Origin: Streptomyces armeniacus
GTDB lineage: Bacteria; Actinomycetota; Actinomycetes; Streptomycetales; Streptomycetaceae
Direction of reading: 5' to 3'
Assembly: GCF_003355155.1 (NCBI RefSeq)
Contig: NZ_CP031320.1
Coordinates: 2,032,369-2,096,368, forward strand
DNA: 64,000 nucleotides
Position numbers and translations under genes: made by a program
The notes under the pieces: model-generated
What the model was told of the DNA's origin: nothing
The model's input: only the letters and a program-made list of their open reading frames with translations
Database searches by the model: none
Shown: positions 1 to 8,335 of the stretch, piece after piece
Position numbering within the stretch: position 1 is the first letter of the stretch
Layout of the letters: every line of letters begins with the position of its first letter

Positions 1-76
1 TCGTCTGCGCGAACATGTCCCGCACCCTACCCGAACCCGCCGGACAGCGCGGGGCCCGCGTGGGCAGTCCTCGCCG

Positions 77-1219
77 CTACAGCAGCTCCTTCAGCCGTTC
101 CGCCAGCAGGTCCCAGCGCCACTTCTCCTCGACCCAGGCACGCCCCCGCGCCCCCATGCGGTGCCGCAGCTCCGGGTCGCGGAGCAGCGTGATCACGCGG
201 TCGGCGGCGTCGCCAGGCGAGCCGCCCCGTACGACCCAGCCCGTCTCGCCGTCCAGGACGGCGTCCGGCGCTCCGCCGGAGTCGCCCGCGACGACGGGCA
301 GCCCGGTGGCGGACGCCTCCAGATAGACGATGCCGAGGCCCTCGACGTCCAGGCCGCCCCTGCGGGTGCGGCACGGCATCGCGAACACGTCGCCAGCGCC
401 GTGGTGCGCGGGCAGCTCCTCCCAGGGCACGGGCCCGGTGAAGCGCACGGCGTCGGAGACGCCCGTCGCGACCGCCAGCTTCTCCAGGCCGGCGCGGTAC
501 GGACCGCCGCCGACGATCAGCAGCACCGCGTCGGGCACCGCGTCGAGGATCCGCGGCATCGCCTCGATCAGCGTGTCCTGCCCCTTGCGCGGCACCAGCC
601 GGGACACGCAGACCACCACGGGCCGGTCCCGCAACCCCAGCCGCTCCCGTACGGCGTCGCCGCCGGAGCCGGGGTGGAACGTCTTCTCGTCGACACCCGG
701 CGGGAGTTGGACCATCCGCGCGGCGGCGTCGTCGCTGAGCGCGTCCACGATGCGGCTGCGGGTGTACTCCCCGAGGTACGTCACGGTGTCCGTGCCCTCG
801 CCGATCCGCCGCAGCAGCTGCCGGGACGCGGGCAGCTGCGCCCAGCCCGCCTCGTGCCCGTGCGACGTCGCCACCAGCCGTTCCGCGCCGGCCCTGCGCA
901 GCGCCGGTGCCATCAGCCCGAGCGGCGCCGCAGCCCCGAACCACACCGCGCCGCACCCGTGCTCCCGCAGCAGCCCGGCGGCGCGCCGGGTGACGCGGGG
1001 CGTGGGCAGCAGCATCGTCGCGGGGTCCCGTACGACCGGGAACGGCTGCTCCGCGTCGAACCGCGCGGTGGCCGCGCGGCCCTCCCGGGTGCGCTTCCAG
1101 GTGGACGCGTAGACGACCACGCGCGCCGGGTCGAGCCGCAGCGCCATGCTGTGCAGGAAGGCCTGGATGCCGCCGGGGCGGGGCGGGAAGTCGTTCGTGA
1201 CGATCAGGGTCTTGTGCAT
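77..1219 (-). CDS. pimB: GT4 mannosyltransferase, PimB-like
   Basis: A 380-residue GT-B fold glycosyltransferase of family GT4. The N-terminus reads LIVTNDFPPRPGGIQ, the acceptor-side loop typical of PimB, the GDP-mannose-dependent enzyme that adds the second mannose to phosphatidylinositol mannoside on the cytoplasmic face of the membrane. The C-terminal half carries the sugar-nucleotide site with EGLGIVYLEASATGLPVVAG. Length is normal for the family and there is no signal peptide. An ATG start lies 59 bp from a divergent gene for a membrane GT87 enzyme, so both may act on polyprenyl- or inositol-linked mannose. The same neighbours occur around Rv2188c (pimB) of M. tuberculosis, which supports the name. 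The acceptor in Streptomyces is inferred, not shown. Confidence 0.8.
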   Translation of the reverse strand: MHKTLIVTNDFPPRPGGIQAFLHSMALRLDPARVVVYASTWKRTREGRAATARFDAEQPFPVVRDPATMLLPTPRVTRRAAGLLREHGCGAVWFGAAAPLGLMAPALRRAGAERLVATSHGHEAGWAQLPASRQLLRRIGEGTDTVTYLGEYTRSRIVDALSDDAAARMVQLPPGVDEKTFHPGSGGDAVRERLGLRDRPVVVCVSRLVPRKGQDTLIEAMPRILDAVPDAVLLIVGGGPYRAGLEKLAVATGVSDAVRFTGPVPWEELPAHHGAGDVFAMPCRTRRGGLDVEGLGIVYLEASATGLPVVAGDSGGAPDAVLDGETGWVVRGGSPGDAADRVITLLRDPELRHRMGARGRAWVEEKWRWDLLAERLKELL

Positions 1220-1278
1220 CGCGGACGACAGTACCGGGCGGCTCCTGCGCTACTGGCCCGGGCTGTAATGTCGTTGAC

Positions 1279-2535
1279 ATGCGCCTTCCCGTCGCCGTCT
1301 GGCTAGCGACCCGGACCGTGCTCCTGCTGTACGTGTTCAAGGTGCTCACCCTGCCCGGGCCCGACGTCACGTCCGACGTGTCGCTCATCTACCAGCGCTG
1401 GTTCGACGTGCTGCGCACCGGCAGCTTCCCGCTGGACGACGTGACGTGGCAGTACCCGCCCGCCGCCGCGCTGGCCGTCCTGTCGCCCGGCGCGCTGTGG
1501 TTCCTCGGCTACGCCTCCGCGTTCTACGTCCTGATGTGCGCCGCCGACGCGGCCGCCTTCGCGCTGCTGCTGCGCGCCGGGCGGCGCCCCGGCAGCCGCA
1601 TGGCGGGCGCCTGGTGCTGGGTGGCGGGTGTGCCGCTGCTCGGCCCGACCGCGTACGCGCGCTACGACCTGGTGGTCACCGCCGTCGCCGTCGCGGCCCT
1701 GCTGGCGCTGGCCCGGCGGCCCCGTACGGCGGCGGCGCTGGCGGCGTTCGGGGCGATGCTGAAGGTGTGGCCCGCGCTGCTGCTGGTCGGCGTGCGGCGC
1801 GGCCGGACCGCCCGTACGGTCTGGCTGACCGCGTTCGGCACGGCCGCGCTGATCACGGCGCTGTTCACGGCGGCGATGCCGGGCGCGCTGGACTTCCTGA
1901 CCGCCCAGCGGGACCGCGGGACCGAGGTGGAGTCGCTGGGCTCGCTCGTCTTCCACGTGGCACGGCACCACGGCTGGGAGGGGCAGGTGCTGCTCAACTA
2001 CGGGTCGGTGGAGTTCCTCGGCCCGTACGTGAACATCGTCAGCGACGTCTCCCTCGGCCTCACCGCGCTGGGCTTCGGCTGGCTGCTGCTGTGGCGGGTG
2101 CGGGCGCTGGAGTGGACGGAGAGCACGCCGGCGGACGCGGCGTTCGCGGCCGTACTGCTGTTCACCACGACGAGCCGGGTCATCAGCCCGCAGTATCTGA
2201 TCTGGCTGGTGGGCCTGGCGGCGGTCTGCGTGTCGCTCCGCGCGAGCCGGCAGACGCTGCCCGCGCTGCTGGTGCTGGCGGCGACGGGCGTGACGCTGCT
2301 GGAGTTCCCGGTGTGGTTCGCGCACGTCGTCGCCAGCGACGCGCTGGGCGTCACACTGCTGGTGCTGCGGAACGGCCTGCTGGTCGCCGCGTCCGTACTG
2401 GCCTGCGTACGGCTGTGGCGTACGACCGTGACCGAGCCGCGCCGCGCGGGGGTGCTGCCCGGCGCGCGTACGCACGAGGGGGCGCGGGAGGCGGTCGGGG
2501 CGGGCGGCGTTCAGGCCAGCTCGTCCCGTACGTAG
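1279..2535 (+). CDS. GT87 family integral membrane glycosyltransferase
   Basis: A 418-residue hydrophobic protein with about ten predicted membrane segments. The first extracytoplasmic loop contains SDVSLIYQRWFDVLRTG and then WQYPPAA, features of family GT87 (DUF2029), whose members transfer mannose from polyprenyl-phosphate mannose on the outer face of the membrane. The acidic residue before the YPP motif fits the catalytic loop of GT-C enzymes. It is divergent from the PimB-like gene and overlaps the end of the convergent downstream gene by 25 bp. The substrate is unknown; lipoglycan or lipomannan mannosylation is an inference from the neighbour. Confidence 0.75.
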   Translation: MRLPVAVWLATRTVLLLYVFKVLTLPGPDVTSDVSLIYQRWFDVLRTGSFPLDDVTWQYPPAAALAVLSPGALWFLGYASAFYVLMCAADAAAFALLLRAGRRPGSRMAGAWCWVAGVPLLGPTAYARYDLVVTAVAVAALLALARRPRTAAALAAFGAMLKVWPALLLVGVRRGRTARTVWLTAFGTAALITALFTAAMPGALDFLTAQRDRGTEVESLGSLVFHVARHHGWEGQVLLNYGSVEFLGPYVNIVSDVSLGLTALGFGWLLLWRVRALEWTESTPADAAFAAVLLFTTTSRVISPQYLIWLVGLAAVCVSLRASRQTLPALLVLAATGVTLLEFPVWFAHVVASDALGVTLLVLRNGLLVAASVLACVRLWRTTVTEPRRAGVLPGARTHEGAREAVGAGGVQASSSRT

Positions 2536-3770
2536 TCCCGCCACAGCTCGGTGAACTCCGCCCGGTCCAGACCGACTACGGCACGGAGCGCCGTGTCCAC
2601 GCCGCGCCGGTGGTCGCCGTCCTCGCCCGGCCGCTGCTCGCCGGCCTTCAGATAGAACGCCATCAGCCGCTCCTCGCCCCAGCGGTCCGCGATCATCCGG
2701 CAGGCGAGCCAGCCGCCCTCGTACGCCCGGTTCAGCGCGTCGGTGGCCCCGTCGAACCGGAACTCGTCGTCGCCGGGCAGCCCGCGCGGCAGCGCGTCCT
2801 CCCGTACGGCGCGGGCCAGCTGCGGCGCGGCGCTCCGCGGCGAACGGCCCGTACCGCGGTAGCCGATCCAGTCGGCCAGCCCCTCGGACAGCCACAGCGG
2901 GGTGGCGGCGGTGGTGTGCGGGCGGGTGGCGACGTGCACGGTCTCGTGGGTCATGACGACCTGCCGGCCGGTCTCGGTCAGCACCCCGTACGCCTCCGGG
3001 TTGACCACGACGCGGTCGGCGGAGGCACCGCGGGAGCCGCCTCCGGCGCCGGTGGTGACGGCGGCTATGCCCTCGTACGACTGGGTGGGCGCGCCGAGCA
3101 GTTCGGCCATCGCGCGTGAGGTGCCGGGGACCTCGACGACGACGCGGCGGGCCCAGGGGCGCGGCCAGGACAGGGAGACGGCGGGGACGGCGCGGTCGGC
3201 GGCGGCGGATATCCCGCGCAGCATGGCCTCGTCGACGCCAACCGCGCCGTCCCCGCCATCCGCGCTCAGCACGAGGCTGTGCTTGCCGCGCACCACGGAC
3301 ATCCGGCCCTGCTCCCAGAGTTGGCGCGCGCTGCCCGGCCGCTCCCCCGCGACGTACCAGCGGCCGTCCCGGCGGGCGAAGGCGAGCTTCTCGGTGGCGG
3401 TCACCGGCACCCGGTCGTAGCCCCGCAAGCGGTACCGCAGCCGTACGTCCGCCTCGGCGCGCGCTCCCCGCAGCCGTACGTCCTCGATGCGGTACGACCA
3501 GCGGTCGAGCGGCAGCCGGCCGAGGTTGCGGAACACGGCGCGCTGGGCGCCGCGGTAGCCGCTCGCGACGGGGTCGACGGCCTCGAGGTAGCGGGCGCGG
3601 TCGCCCGCGAGCACCGCGTCCGCCTGGCCGTCCAGCACGTGCTGGATGCCGTCGCGGGCGGCGTGCTCGTGCTCGTACGGCCCGTCGGCGCCGCGTACGG
3701 GCGCGAGCAGCGCGAGCAGCAACAGCCCGCCCAGCCACCGCACCTGCCGCCTGCGCCGCGCCTCACCCAC
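2511..3770 (-). CDS. Secreted protein with HEXXH metallopeptidase motif
   Basis: A 419-residue protein that begins with an Arg-rich n-region and a hydrophobic stretch (residues 11-24), so it is exported or membrane anchored. The middle has no recognised domain. The C-terminal part has HETVH at 275-279 followed by an acidic residue in WLSEGLADW (E296). This is the gluzincin arrangement HEXXH-(17-20)-E, with all three zinc ligands present. That suggests an active extracytoplasmic zinc peptidase, but the substrate is unknown. Its 3' end overlaps the GT87 gene by 25 bp. The next genes on the same strand are two NlpC/P60 hydrolases, so a role in the cell wall or in protein turnover at the envelope is plausible. 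Confidence 0.7.
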   Translation of the reverse strand: MGEARRRRQVRWLGGLLLLALLAPVRGADGPYEHEHAARDGIQHVLDGQADAVLAGDRARYLEAVDPVASGYRGAQRAVFRNLGRLPLDRWSYRIEDVRLRGARAEADVRLRYRLRGYDRVPVTATEKLAFARRDGRWYVAGERPGSARQLWEQGRMSVVRGKHSLVLSADGGDGAVGVDEAMLRGISAAADRAVPAVSLSWPRPWARRVVVEVPGTSRAMAELLGAPTQSYEGIAAVTTGAGGGSRGASADRVVVNPEAYGVLTETGRQVVMTHETVHVATRPHTTAATPLWLSEGLADWIGYRGTGRSPRSAAPQLARAVREDALPRGLPGDDEFRFDGATDALNRAYEGGWLACRMIADRWGEERLMAFYLKAGEQRPGEDGDHRRGVDTALRAVVGLDRAEFTELWRDYVRDELA

Positions 3771-3874
3771 ACCAGCGATCGTACGGGGCGGGGCGTACGC
3801 GTCAGGACCGTGCGCCGGTCACGCCCGTACGGGCAGGGCTGCGGCCGGGCTCCGGCAGGCGCTAGGGGCTGCGG

Positions 3875-4909
3875 TCAGGGCCTCGTCACGGCGGACACCG
3901 GCATCATGCCGACCGGGTCGTACCTCACCTGCGCGCCCGGGTGCGGCGCGTGCACCACCTGCCCGTTGCCCGCGTACATGGCGACGTGGCTGGCGTCCGC
4001 GCGGTAGATCACCAGGTCGCCGGGGCGCGCCTGGGACAGCGGCACCTGGCGGCCCGCGGAGCGCTGCGCCTGCGAGGTGCGCGGGATCGCGGTGCCCGCC
4101 TGCCCGTACGCCCACTGCGTGAGGCCGGAGCAGTCGAAGGCGTTCGGACCGGCCTGCCCCCAGCCGTACGGCGAGCCGACCGCGCTCCGTGCCGCCGCCA
4201 GCGCCGCCGCGGCGCGTGCCGACGACGCCTCGGCGCCGCCGCCCTGGCGGGGGACGCCGCGCGCGGCGCGCTTGCGGTCCGAGCGCTCCTCCGGCGACAG
4301 CTGCTCCAGCAGCCGCCGCGCCGAACCGAGCTTCGCCTGTACGGACTTCTTGTGCCGGTTCAGCTCCGCCCGCTGCTTCGCCAGCCGTTCGAGGGTGCGC
4401 GACGCCTCCGCGCGGCGCTGCTCCAGCACGCGCTGCGCGCCGCGGAACTCGCGCAGCCGGTTGCGCTGCCGGTCCCCGATGCGATCGAGCGTGGCCGCCT
4501 TGTCCAGATAGCCGTCCGGGTCCTCGGACAGCAGGAGGGCGACCGACGGATCGATCGCGCCGGATCTGTATTGCGCGCCGGCCAGCGCACCGAGTGCGTT
4601 CCGCAGCCGGTTGACCTTCGCCTGGCCGCGCGCCGAGGCGTCCTGGATGTGCTCGACGCGCTCGCGCAGCGAAGCCACCCGCTCCGCCGCGCCGTTGTAC
4701 TTCTCGGTGGCCCGCTCGGCCTGTGCGTACAGCCGGTCGACGCGCGCGCCGGCCGACCCGTGCGACGACGTGCCCTCGTCCGGCTCCGCCCCCGCGATCG
4801 ACGAGGTCAGGGCCGCGACGGCGGACGCGGCCGCCGTCAGCACGGTGACCCGGGCGGGCCAGCGTGAGCCGGGTGGGAAAGGGCGTCGGTGCGACCGGTG
4901 CGAGACCAC
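3875..4909 (-). CDS. NlpC/P60 peptidoglycan endopeptidase (copy 1)
   Basis: A 344-residue secreted cell-wall hydrolase. A signal sequence (about residues 18-41) is followed by a long coiled coil (about 53-215) and a C-terminal NlpC/P60 domain (about 235-344). The catalytic cysteine is C260 in FDCSGLTQWAY, with His308 (ASHVAMYAGNG) and His320 as partners. Such enzymes cut the D-Glu to diamino-acid bond of stem peptides, and the coiled coil usually restrains or positions the domain. The GTG start at 4907-4909 has AAGGAG ten bases upstream. It is a tandem paralogue of the next gene with exactly the same length and layout. Confidence 0.88.
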   Translation of the reverse strand: MVSHRSHRRPFPPGSRWPARVTVLTAAASAVAALTSSIAGAEPDEGTSSHGSAGARVDRLYAQAERATEKYNGAAERVASLRERVEHIQDASARGQAKVNRLRNALGALAGAQYRSGAIDPSVALLLSEDPDGYLDKAATLDRIGDRQRNRLREFRGAQRVLEQRRAEASRTLERLAKQRAELNRHKKSVQAKLGSARRLLEQLSPEERSDRKRAARGVPRQGGGAEASSARAAAALAAARSAVGSPYGWGQAGPNAFDCSGLTQWAYGQAGTAIPRTSQAQRSAGRQVPLSQARPGDLVIYRADASHVAMYAGNGQVVHAPHPGAQVRYDPVGMMPVSAVTRP

Positions 4910-4965
4910 GGCGGGCGCGCTCCTTCTGCTAGGGCGTGAGTCGAAGGCGAACTACGCCCGCAGAA

Positions 4966-4983
4966 TGTAACCGCGCCATTACA
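4966..4983. promoter_or_regulatory. Inverted repeat upstream of NlpC/P60 copy 1
   Basis: TGTAA and TTACA separated by 8 bp form a perfect inverted repeat in an unusually AT-rich spot, 57 bp upstream of the GTG start of the first NlpC/P60 gene. GTTAC half-sites resemble those reported for MtrA, which controls wall hydrolases in actinobacteria, but this match is only suggestive. Confidence 0.35.
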
Positions 4984-5143
4984 GAGCGTCCATGATCCGC
5001 TGCTCCGTGAAAGATCCCCGCACATGCCGAACGCCCCGTCGATGACGCAGGTCACCGGCGGGGCGGAGCAGTCAGCGCAGCCCGTCCGGATTCACCCGGA
5101 CGAACGACGTTTGCGGGAGCGCCGGTTCGGCGCCCGCCGCGGT

Positions 5144-6178
5144 TCAGCCGACCCGTACTCCGTACTGGAACGGCATGTTGTTGATCGACTCGAAGCGCAC
5201 GTTCGCGCCCGGCTTCGGCGCGTGCAGCACCTGCCCGTTGCCCGCGTACAGGCCGATGTGGTGCAGGTCGCTGTAGAACAGCACCAGGTCGCCCGGCTTG
5301 AGCTGGTCCTGCCCGATCTGCGTGCCCGCGCCGGCCTGCGCCTGCGAGGTGCGCGGCAGCGAGACGCCGGCCTGCTGGTACGCCCACGAGGTCAGCCCGG
5401 AGCAGTCGAACGAGCTGGGGCCGGTCGCCCCCCACACGTACGGGGAGCCGATCTTGCCCTTCGCCGCGGAGAGCGCCGCACTGGCGCGCTGCGAGGCGGG
5501 TACGTCGCTGCCGAGGTCGGCGCGGTCACCCGCGTCGCGGTTCGCGCGCTCCTCCTTGGCCTGGAGCGCGGCACGCTCCTTGGCCGTCAGCTTGTTGAGG
5601 AGCGTCTGCGCCTGGGAGAGCTTCCCCTGGATGGTCTGCTTCTTCGACTTGAGCGACTTGCGGGTCTCGCTGAGGTCCTTGAGCTTGCCCTTCGCCTCCT
5701 CGCGCTGCTGCGAGAGGCTGCGCTGCTTGCTCCGGATCTTCTCCAGCGCCTCGGTCTGCTTGGTGCCGAGCTGGTCGACCGTGGACGCCTTGTCCAGATA
5801 GCTGTCCGGGTCGGAGGAGAGGAACAGCTGCAGGGACGGGTCGATGCCGCCGCTGCGGTACTGCGCGGAGGCCATCGAACCGAGGCCGTTCCGCAGCTCG
5901 TTCAGGTCGCCCTGGCCGCGGGCCACGCTGTCCTGGAGGTTGCCGACCTCCTTCTGGAGCTTCTTCTGCTTCTCCTTGGAGCCGTTGTACTTCTCGGTCG
6001 CCGCCTCGGCTTCCTCGTACAACTTGTCGACCTTCGACTTGACCTCCTCCTTCGACGGCTTCGAAGGCTCGTCGGCCGAAGCGGCCTGTGAGGTCATGGC
6101 GACGGCAGCGGCGGCGGTCGCCGTGAGAACGGTGACGCGGGTGCGGCTCGGCTGCTTGGGACGACGGTGGGACGCCAC
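5144..6178 (-). CDS. NlpC/P60 peptidoglycan endopeptidase (copy 2)
   Basis: A secreted hydrolase of 344 residues when started at the GTG at 6176-6178, which has AAGGAG nine bases upstream; a longer frame exists but lacks such a site. It has a signal peptide ending near ASA (residue 35), a coiled coil at about 42-215 and an NlpC/P60 domain at about 235-344. The catalytic C259 is in FDCSGLTSWAY, with H307 and H319. It shares length and motif spacing with the downstream paralogue, so a tandem duplication is likely. The M. tuberculosis counterpart in this position is the RipC-type Rv2190c. It probably acts in cell separation or sporulation-related wall remodelling. Confidence 0.9.
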   Translation of the reverse strand: MASHRRPKQPSRTRVTVLTATAAAAVAMTSQAASADEPSKPSKEEVKSKVDKLYEEAEAATEKYNGSKEKQKKLQKEVGNLQDSVARGQGDLNELRNGLGSMASAQYRSGGIDPSLQLFLSSDPDSYLDKASTVDQLGTKQTEALEKIRSKQRSLSQQREEAKGKLKDLSETRKSLKSKKQTIQGKLSQAQTLLNKLTAKERAALQAKEERANRDAGDRADLGSDVPASQRASAALSAAKGKIGSPYVWGATGPSSFDCSGLTSWAYQQAGVSLPRTSQAQAGAGTQIGQDQLKPGDLVLFYSDLHHIGLYAGNGQVLHAPKPGANVRFESINNMPFQYGVRVG

Positions 6179-6589
6179 TGGGGCGAGCTCCTTCTTCCTC
6201 AGCCGCCTGCCGGCAGACTCTCCGGCTCCACGTCGGACGTACAACGAACGCCGTGACGCACGCCGTGGAACTAGGCGGTACCCCCGCTGCCACTCCCGTT
6301 GAGTGATCAACCGGGCGAGGGTTCGAGGCCAGACACTAGCGACGGGCATCTGATCGGATCAAATCCCTCGGAGAAAAACCTGCTCCAGAACAACATTCTT
6401 TACCCACATCACACCCGCAGCTACGGCCACTTGACGCTCTGTAGGAGCAATACGGACACAACGGGCAGGGCACTTACGGCGTTTCGAAGGTCCCACGGAC
6501 GGCAGGCGGATGTCCGGCGAATGTCCCGAATCGGCGCGCTTGGGCGTGATTTCGGCGCGGCCCCGCACACCAAACGTTTCAGCGCGCGC
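6179..6589 (-). other. Long leader/promoter region of NlpC/P60 copy 2
   Basis: No gene is visible in this 411-bp gap. It is clearly less GC-rich than its surroundings, especially 6340-6440. On the minus strand, the ~120 bases before the start codon contain AGCGGGGGTACC (about 6275-6286) and several GC-rich hairpin-like segments close to AAGGAG. AGCGGGGGTACC resembles the start of the c-di-AMP (ydaO) aptamer that precedes many Streptomyces wall-hydrolase genes, but the conserved 3' block CAGCTAAC is not found. It is therefore recorded as a leader of unknown type. Confidence 0.3.
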
Positions 6590-7948
6590 TCACGTACGGG
6601 CGAGCCGCTTGAGGAGCAGCACCGACGCGACCGGACGCGCGCCCGCCGCCGCGCACCCGTCGGCGACCTCGCGGTCCGAGGAGACGACGACCACGGGCCG
6701 TCCGGGCGGCTCCGCGCGCACGAGTCTGCGGATCAACTCGTCGGCGGTCTGGCCCGGTTTGCTGAACAGCACCCGCACCCCGCGCGGTGGCGCGAGCAGC
6801 ACCGGGGCGGCCAGTTCGGCGCCGTCGAAGACGCACGTCATCTCCGCGCCCGTCTGCGCCGCGAGGACCGCCAGCCCGCCCAGCAGCCGCAGCCGCTGCT
6901 TGTCGAGGGGCATCGTCGGATAGCCGGTCTTGGTGACGTTGTAGCCGTCGACCACCAGATGCGCCTGGGGCAGCGCGAGCAGCTGGTCCAGCAGCGCCGG
7001 GTCGTTCTCCGACAGGGCGCGTGCCGCGATGTCCCGCGGGGTCATCTGGCCGGGCTCCACGGCGTCCACGGAGTCCGCGGGCCGCCCCTGCGCGGGGGGC
7101 AGTGCCAGCTCGCGCCGGAGCCCCTGAGCGGCGTCCAGGACGGTGTCCAGGAGCAGCCGTACGCGCATGTCCTCGACGCTGCGCCCCTCGCGGGCCGCGC
7201 GCCGCCCCGCCTCCAGCGCCGCCTCGGTCTCCGCCAGCCGGGTCCTGACCCGGCGGAGTTCGCCGTCCGCGGCGGCCTTCTCGTTCGCCCCGGCGGTGCG
7301 TACGGACTCCAACTCGGCCCGCAGCTTCCGCAGCTCCGCCTCGCCCCGCTTCACGTCGCTCTGCGCGCTGCGCAACTTTCGCTGCGTGACCTCGAGTTCC
7401 TTCCGTACGGACTCCAGCTCCGTACGCGCCCGGTCCGCGTCGCCGCGTGCCGCCGCGCGCTGCTGGGACAACTCCTCGCGCAGCCGGGTCAGTTCGCGCT
7501 GGGCCTCCTCGCCCGCGCGCTCCTCCTGCGCCCGCTGCGCCTCCTCGCCGGCCGCGACGACGAGCTTCACCCAGCCCAGCGGGCGCAGCACGTACGCCAC
7601 CGCCGCCAGGTCCACCGGATCCGCCGCCGCCGGGGGCGTGCCGCTCTCCACCGCCGCGGTCAGCTCGGGCAGCATGTCCCGCAGCCGCCCGGCGATGCGC
7701 TGCCGGAAGACGGTGTCGCCCTCCAGCGCCGCCGCCATCGCGTTGCCCCCGAACTTCGCGCGCCGCTGCGGCGTGAAGCGTGCGTACTGCCGCAGCGGCG
7801 CGGGGAGTTCGGCGACCGTCAGACCGCCGAGCGCGTCGCCGGTGAGCGCCACCACCCGGTGGCGCACCTTTTCGGGCAGGGGGCGGTCGAGTGTCTCGTC
7901 CGACGGCTCGCGATCCGGCTCGCGTTCACCGCCCGTACGTGCCACCAC
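6590..7948 (-). CDS. NYN-domain (YacP-type) ribonuclease-like protein with coiled coil
   Basis: A 452-residue cytoplasmic protein with three parts: an N-terminal helical domain (about 20-130, with FTPQRRAKFGG), a long charged coiled coil (about 140-255) and a C-terminal NYN/YacP domain (about 300-452). The NYN core shows LVVDGYNVTKTGYP, then CVFDGAE, then VVVVSSDREV; these aspartates are the metal site of PIN-like nucleases. Bacterial YacP/Rae1 relatives act on ribosome-associated RNA; nuclease activity here is inferred. It is followed on the plus-strand side by a rhomboid gene, and a small zinc-ribbon-like gene lies directly upstream on the same strand (19-bp gap), suggesting co-transcription. 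Confidence 0.78.
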   Translation of the reverse strand: MVARTGGEREPDREPSDETLDRPLPEKVRHRVVALTGDALGGLTVAELPAPLRQYARFTPQRRAKFGGNAMAAALEGDTVFRQRIAGRLRDMLPELTAAVESGTPPAAADPVDLAAVAYVLRPLGWVKLVVAAGEEAQRAQEERAGEEAQRELTRLREELSQQRAAARGDADRARTELESVRKELEVTQRKLRSAQSDVKRGEAELRKLRAELESVRTAGANEKAAADGELRRVRTRLAETEAALEAGRRAAREGRSVEDMRVRLLLDTVLDAAQGLRRELALPPAQGRPADSVDAVEPGQMTPRDIAARALSENDPALLDQLLALPQAHLVVDGYNVTKTGYPTMPLDKQRLRLLGGLAVLAAQTGAEMTCVFDGAELAAPVLLAPPRGVRVLFSKPGQTADELIRRLVRAEPPGRPVVVVSSDREVADGCAAAGARPVASVLLLKRLART

Positions 7949-7967
7949 CGCTCACACCGCCCGTCCG

Positions 7968-8219
7968 TCAGACCTCTGCGCCCGGCCGGTCCACCAGCTC
8001 GATCTGGTCCGCGGCATTGCACCAGCGGCACCGGACGGACTCGATGGTCTCACTGAGCACTTCACGCTCCTCGGTCGTCGCCTCCCCGGCCAGGTCCAGA
8101 TGGACGAACTCGACCACCTTGCTGGAGCGGGTCACGTCGAACCGGGTCAGATTCCCGCACAAGGTGCAGCGCCAGCGCGTCTCAGCCGTGGGCTGGGGGA
8201 CCGTCATGGTGTTGTCCAC
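7968..8219 (-). CDS. Small CxxC/CxxC putative zinc-ribbon protein
   Basis: An 83-residue protein with two Cys pairs, CTLCG near residue 19 and CRWC near residue 64, which suits one zinc ribbon. It begins 19 bp upstream of the NYN gene on the same strand, so the two are probably one transcript. A second ATG four codons in (MTVPQPTAE) is an alternative start. I know this only as a conserved Streptomyces hypothetical; partner or nucleic-acid binding is a guess from the zinc ribbon. Confidence 0.7.
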   Translation of the reverse strand: MDNTMTVPQPTAETRWRCTLCGNLTRFDVTRSSKVVEFVHLDLAGEATTEEREVLSETIESVRCRWCNAADQIELVDRPGAEV

Positions 8220-8335
8220 TTCCTTCCCGAGGTGCTTCTGCGATCTCGCTTCGTCTACGGGGCGGCACTCCCCGTCACCCTACGACCTGCCGTCACCCGC
8301 GTGTGTCGAGGAGTACGCGCCGCCGCCGAGCCGTC

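Noticed and set aside
6179..6400. Firm call of a ydaO (c-di-AMP) riboswitch
   Set aside because: Only the 5' block resembles the consensus; the 3' conserved CAGCTAAC block is missing, so it is reported only as a leader of unknown type.
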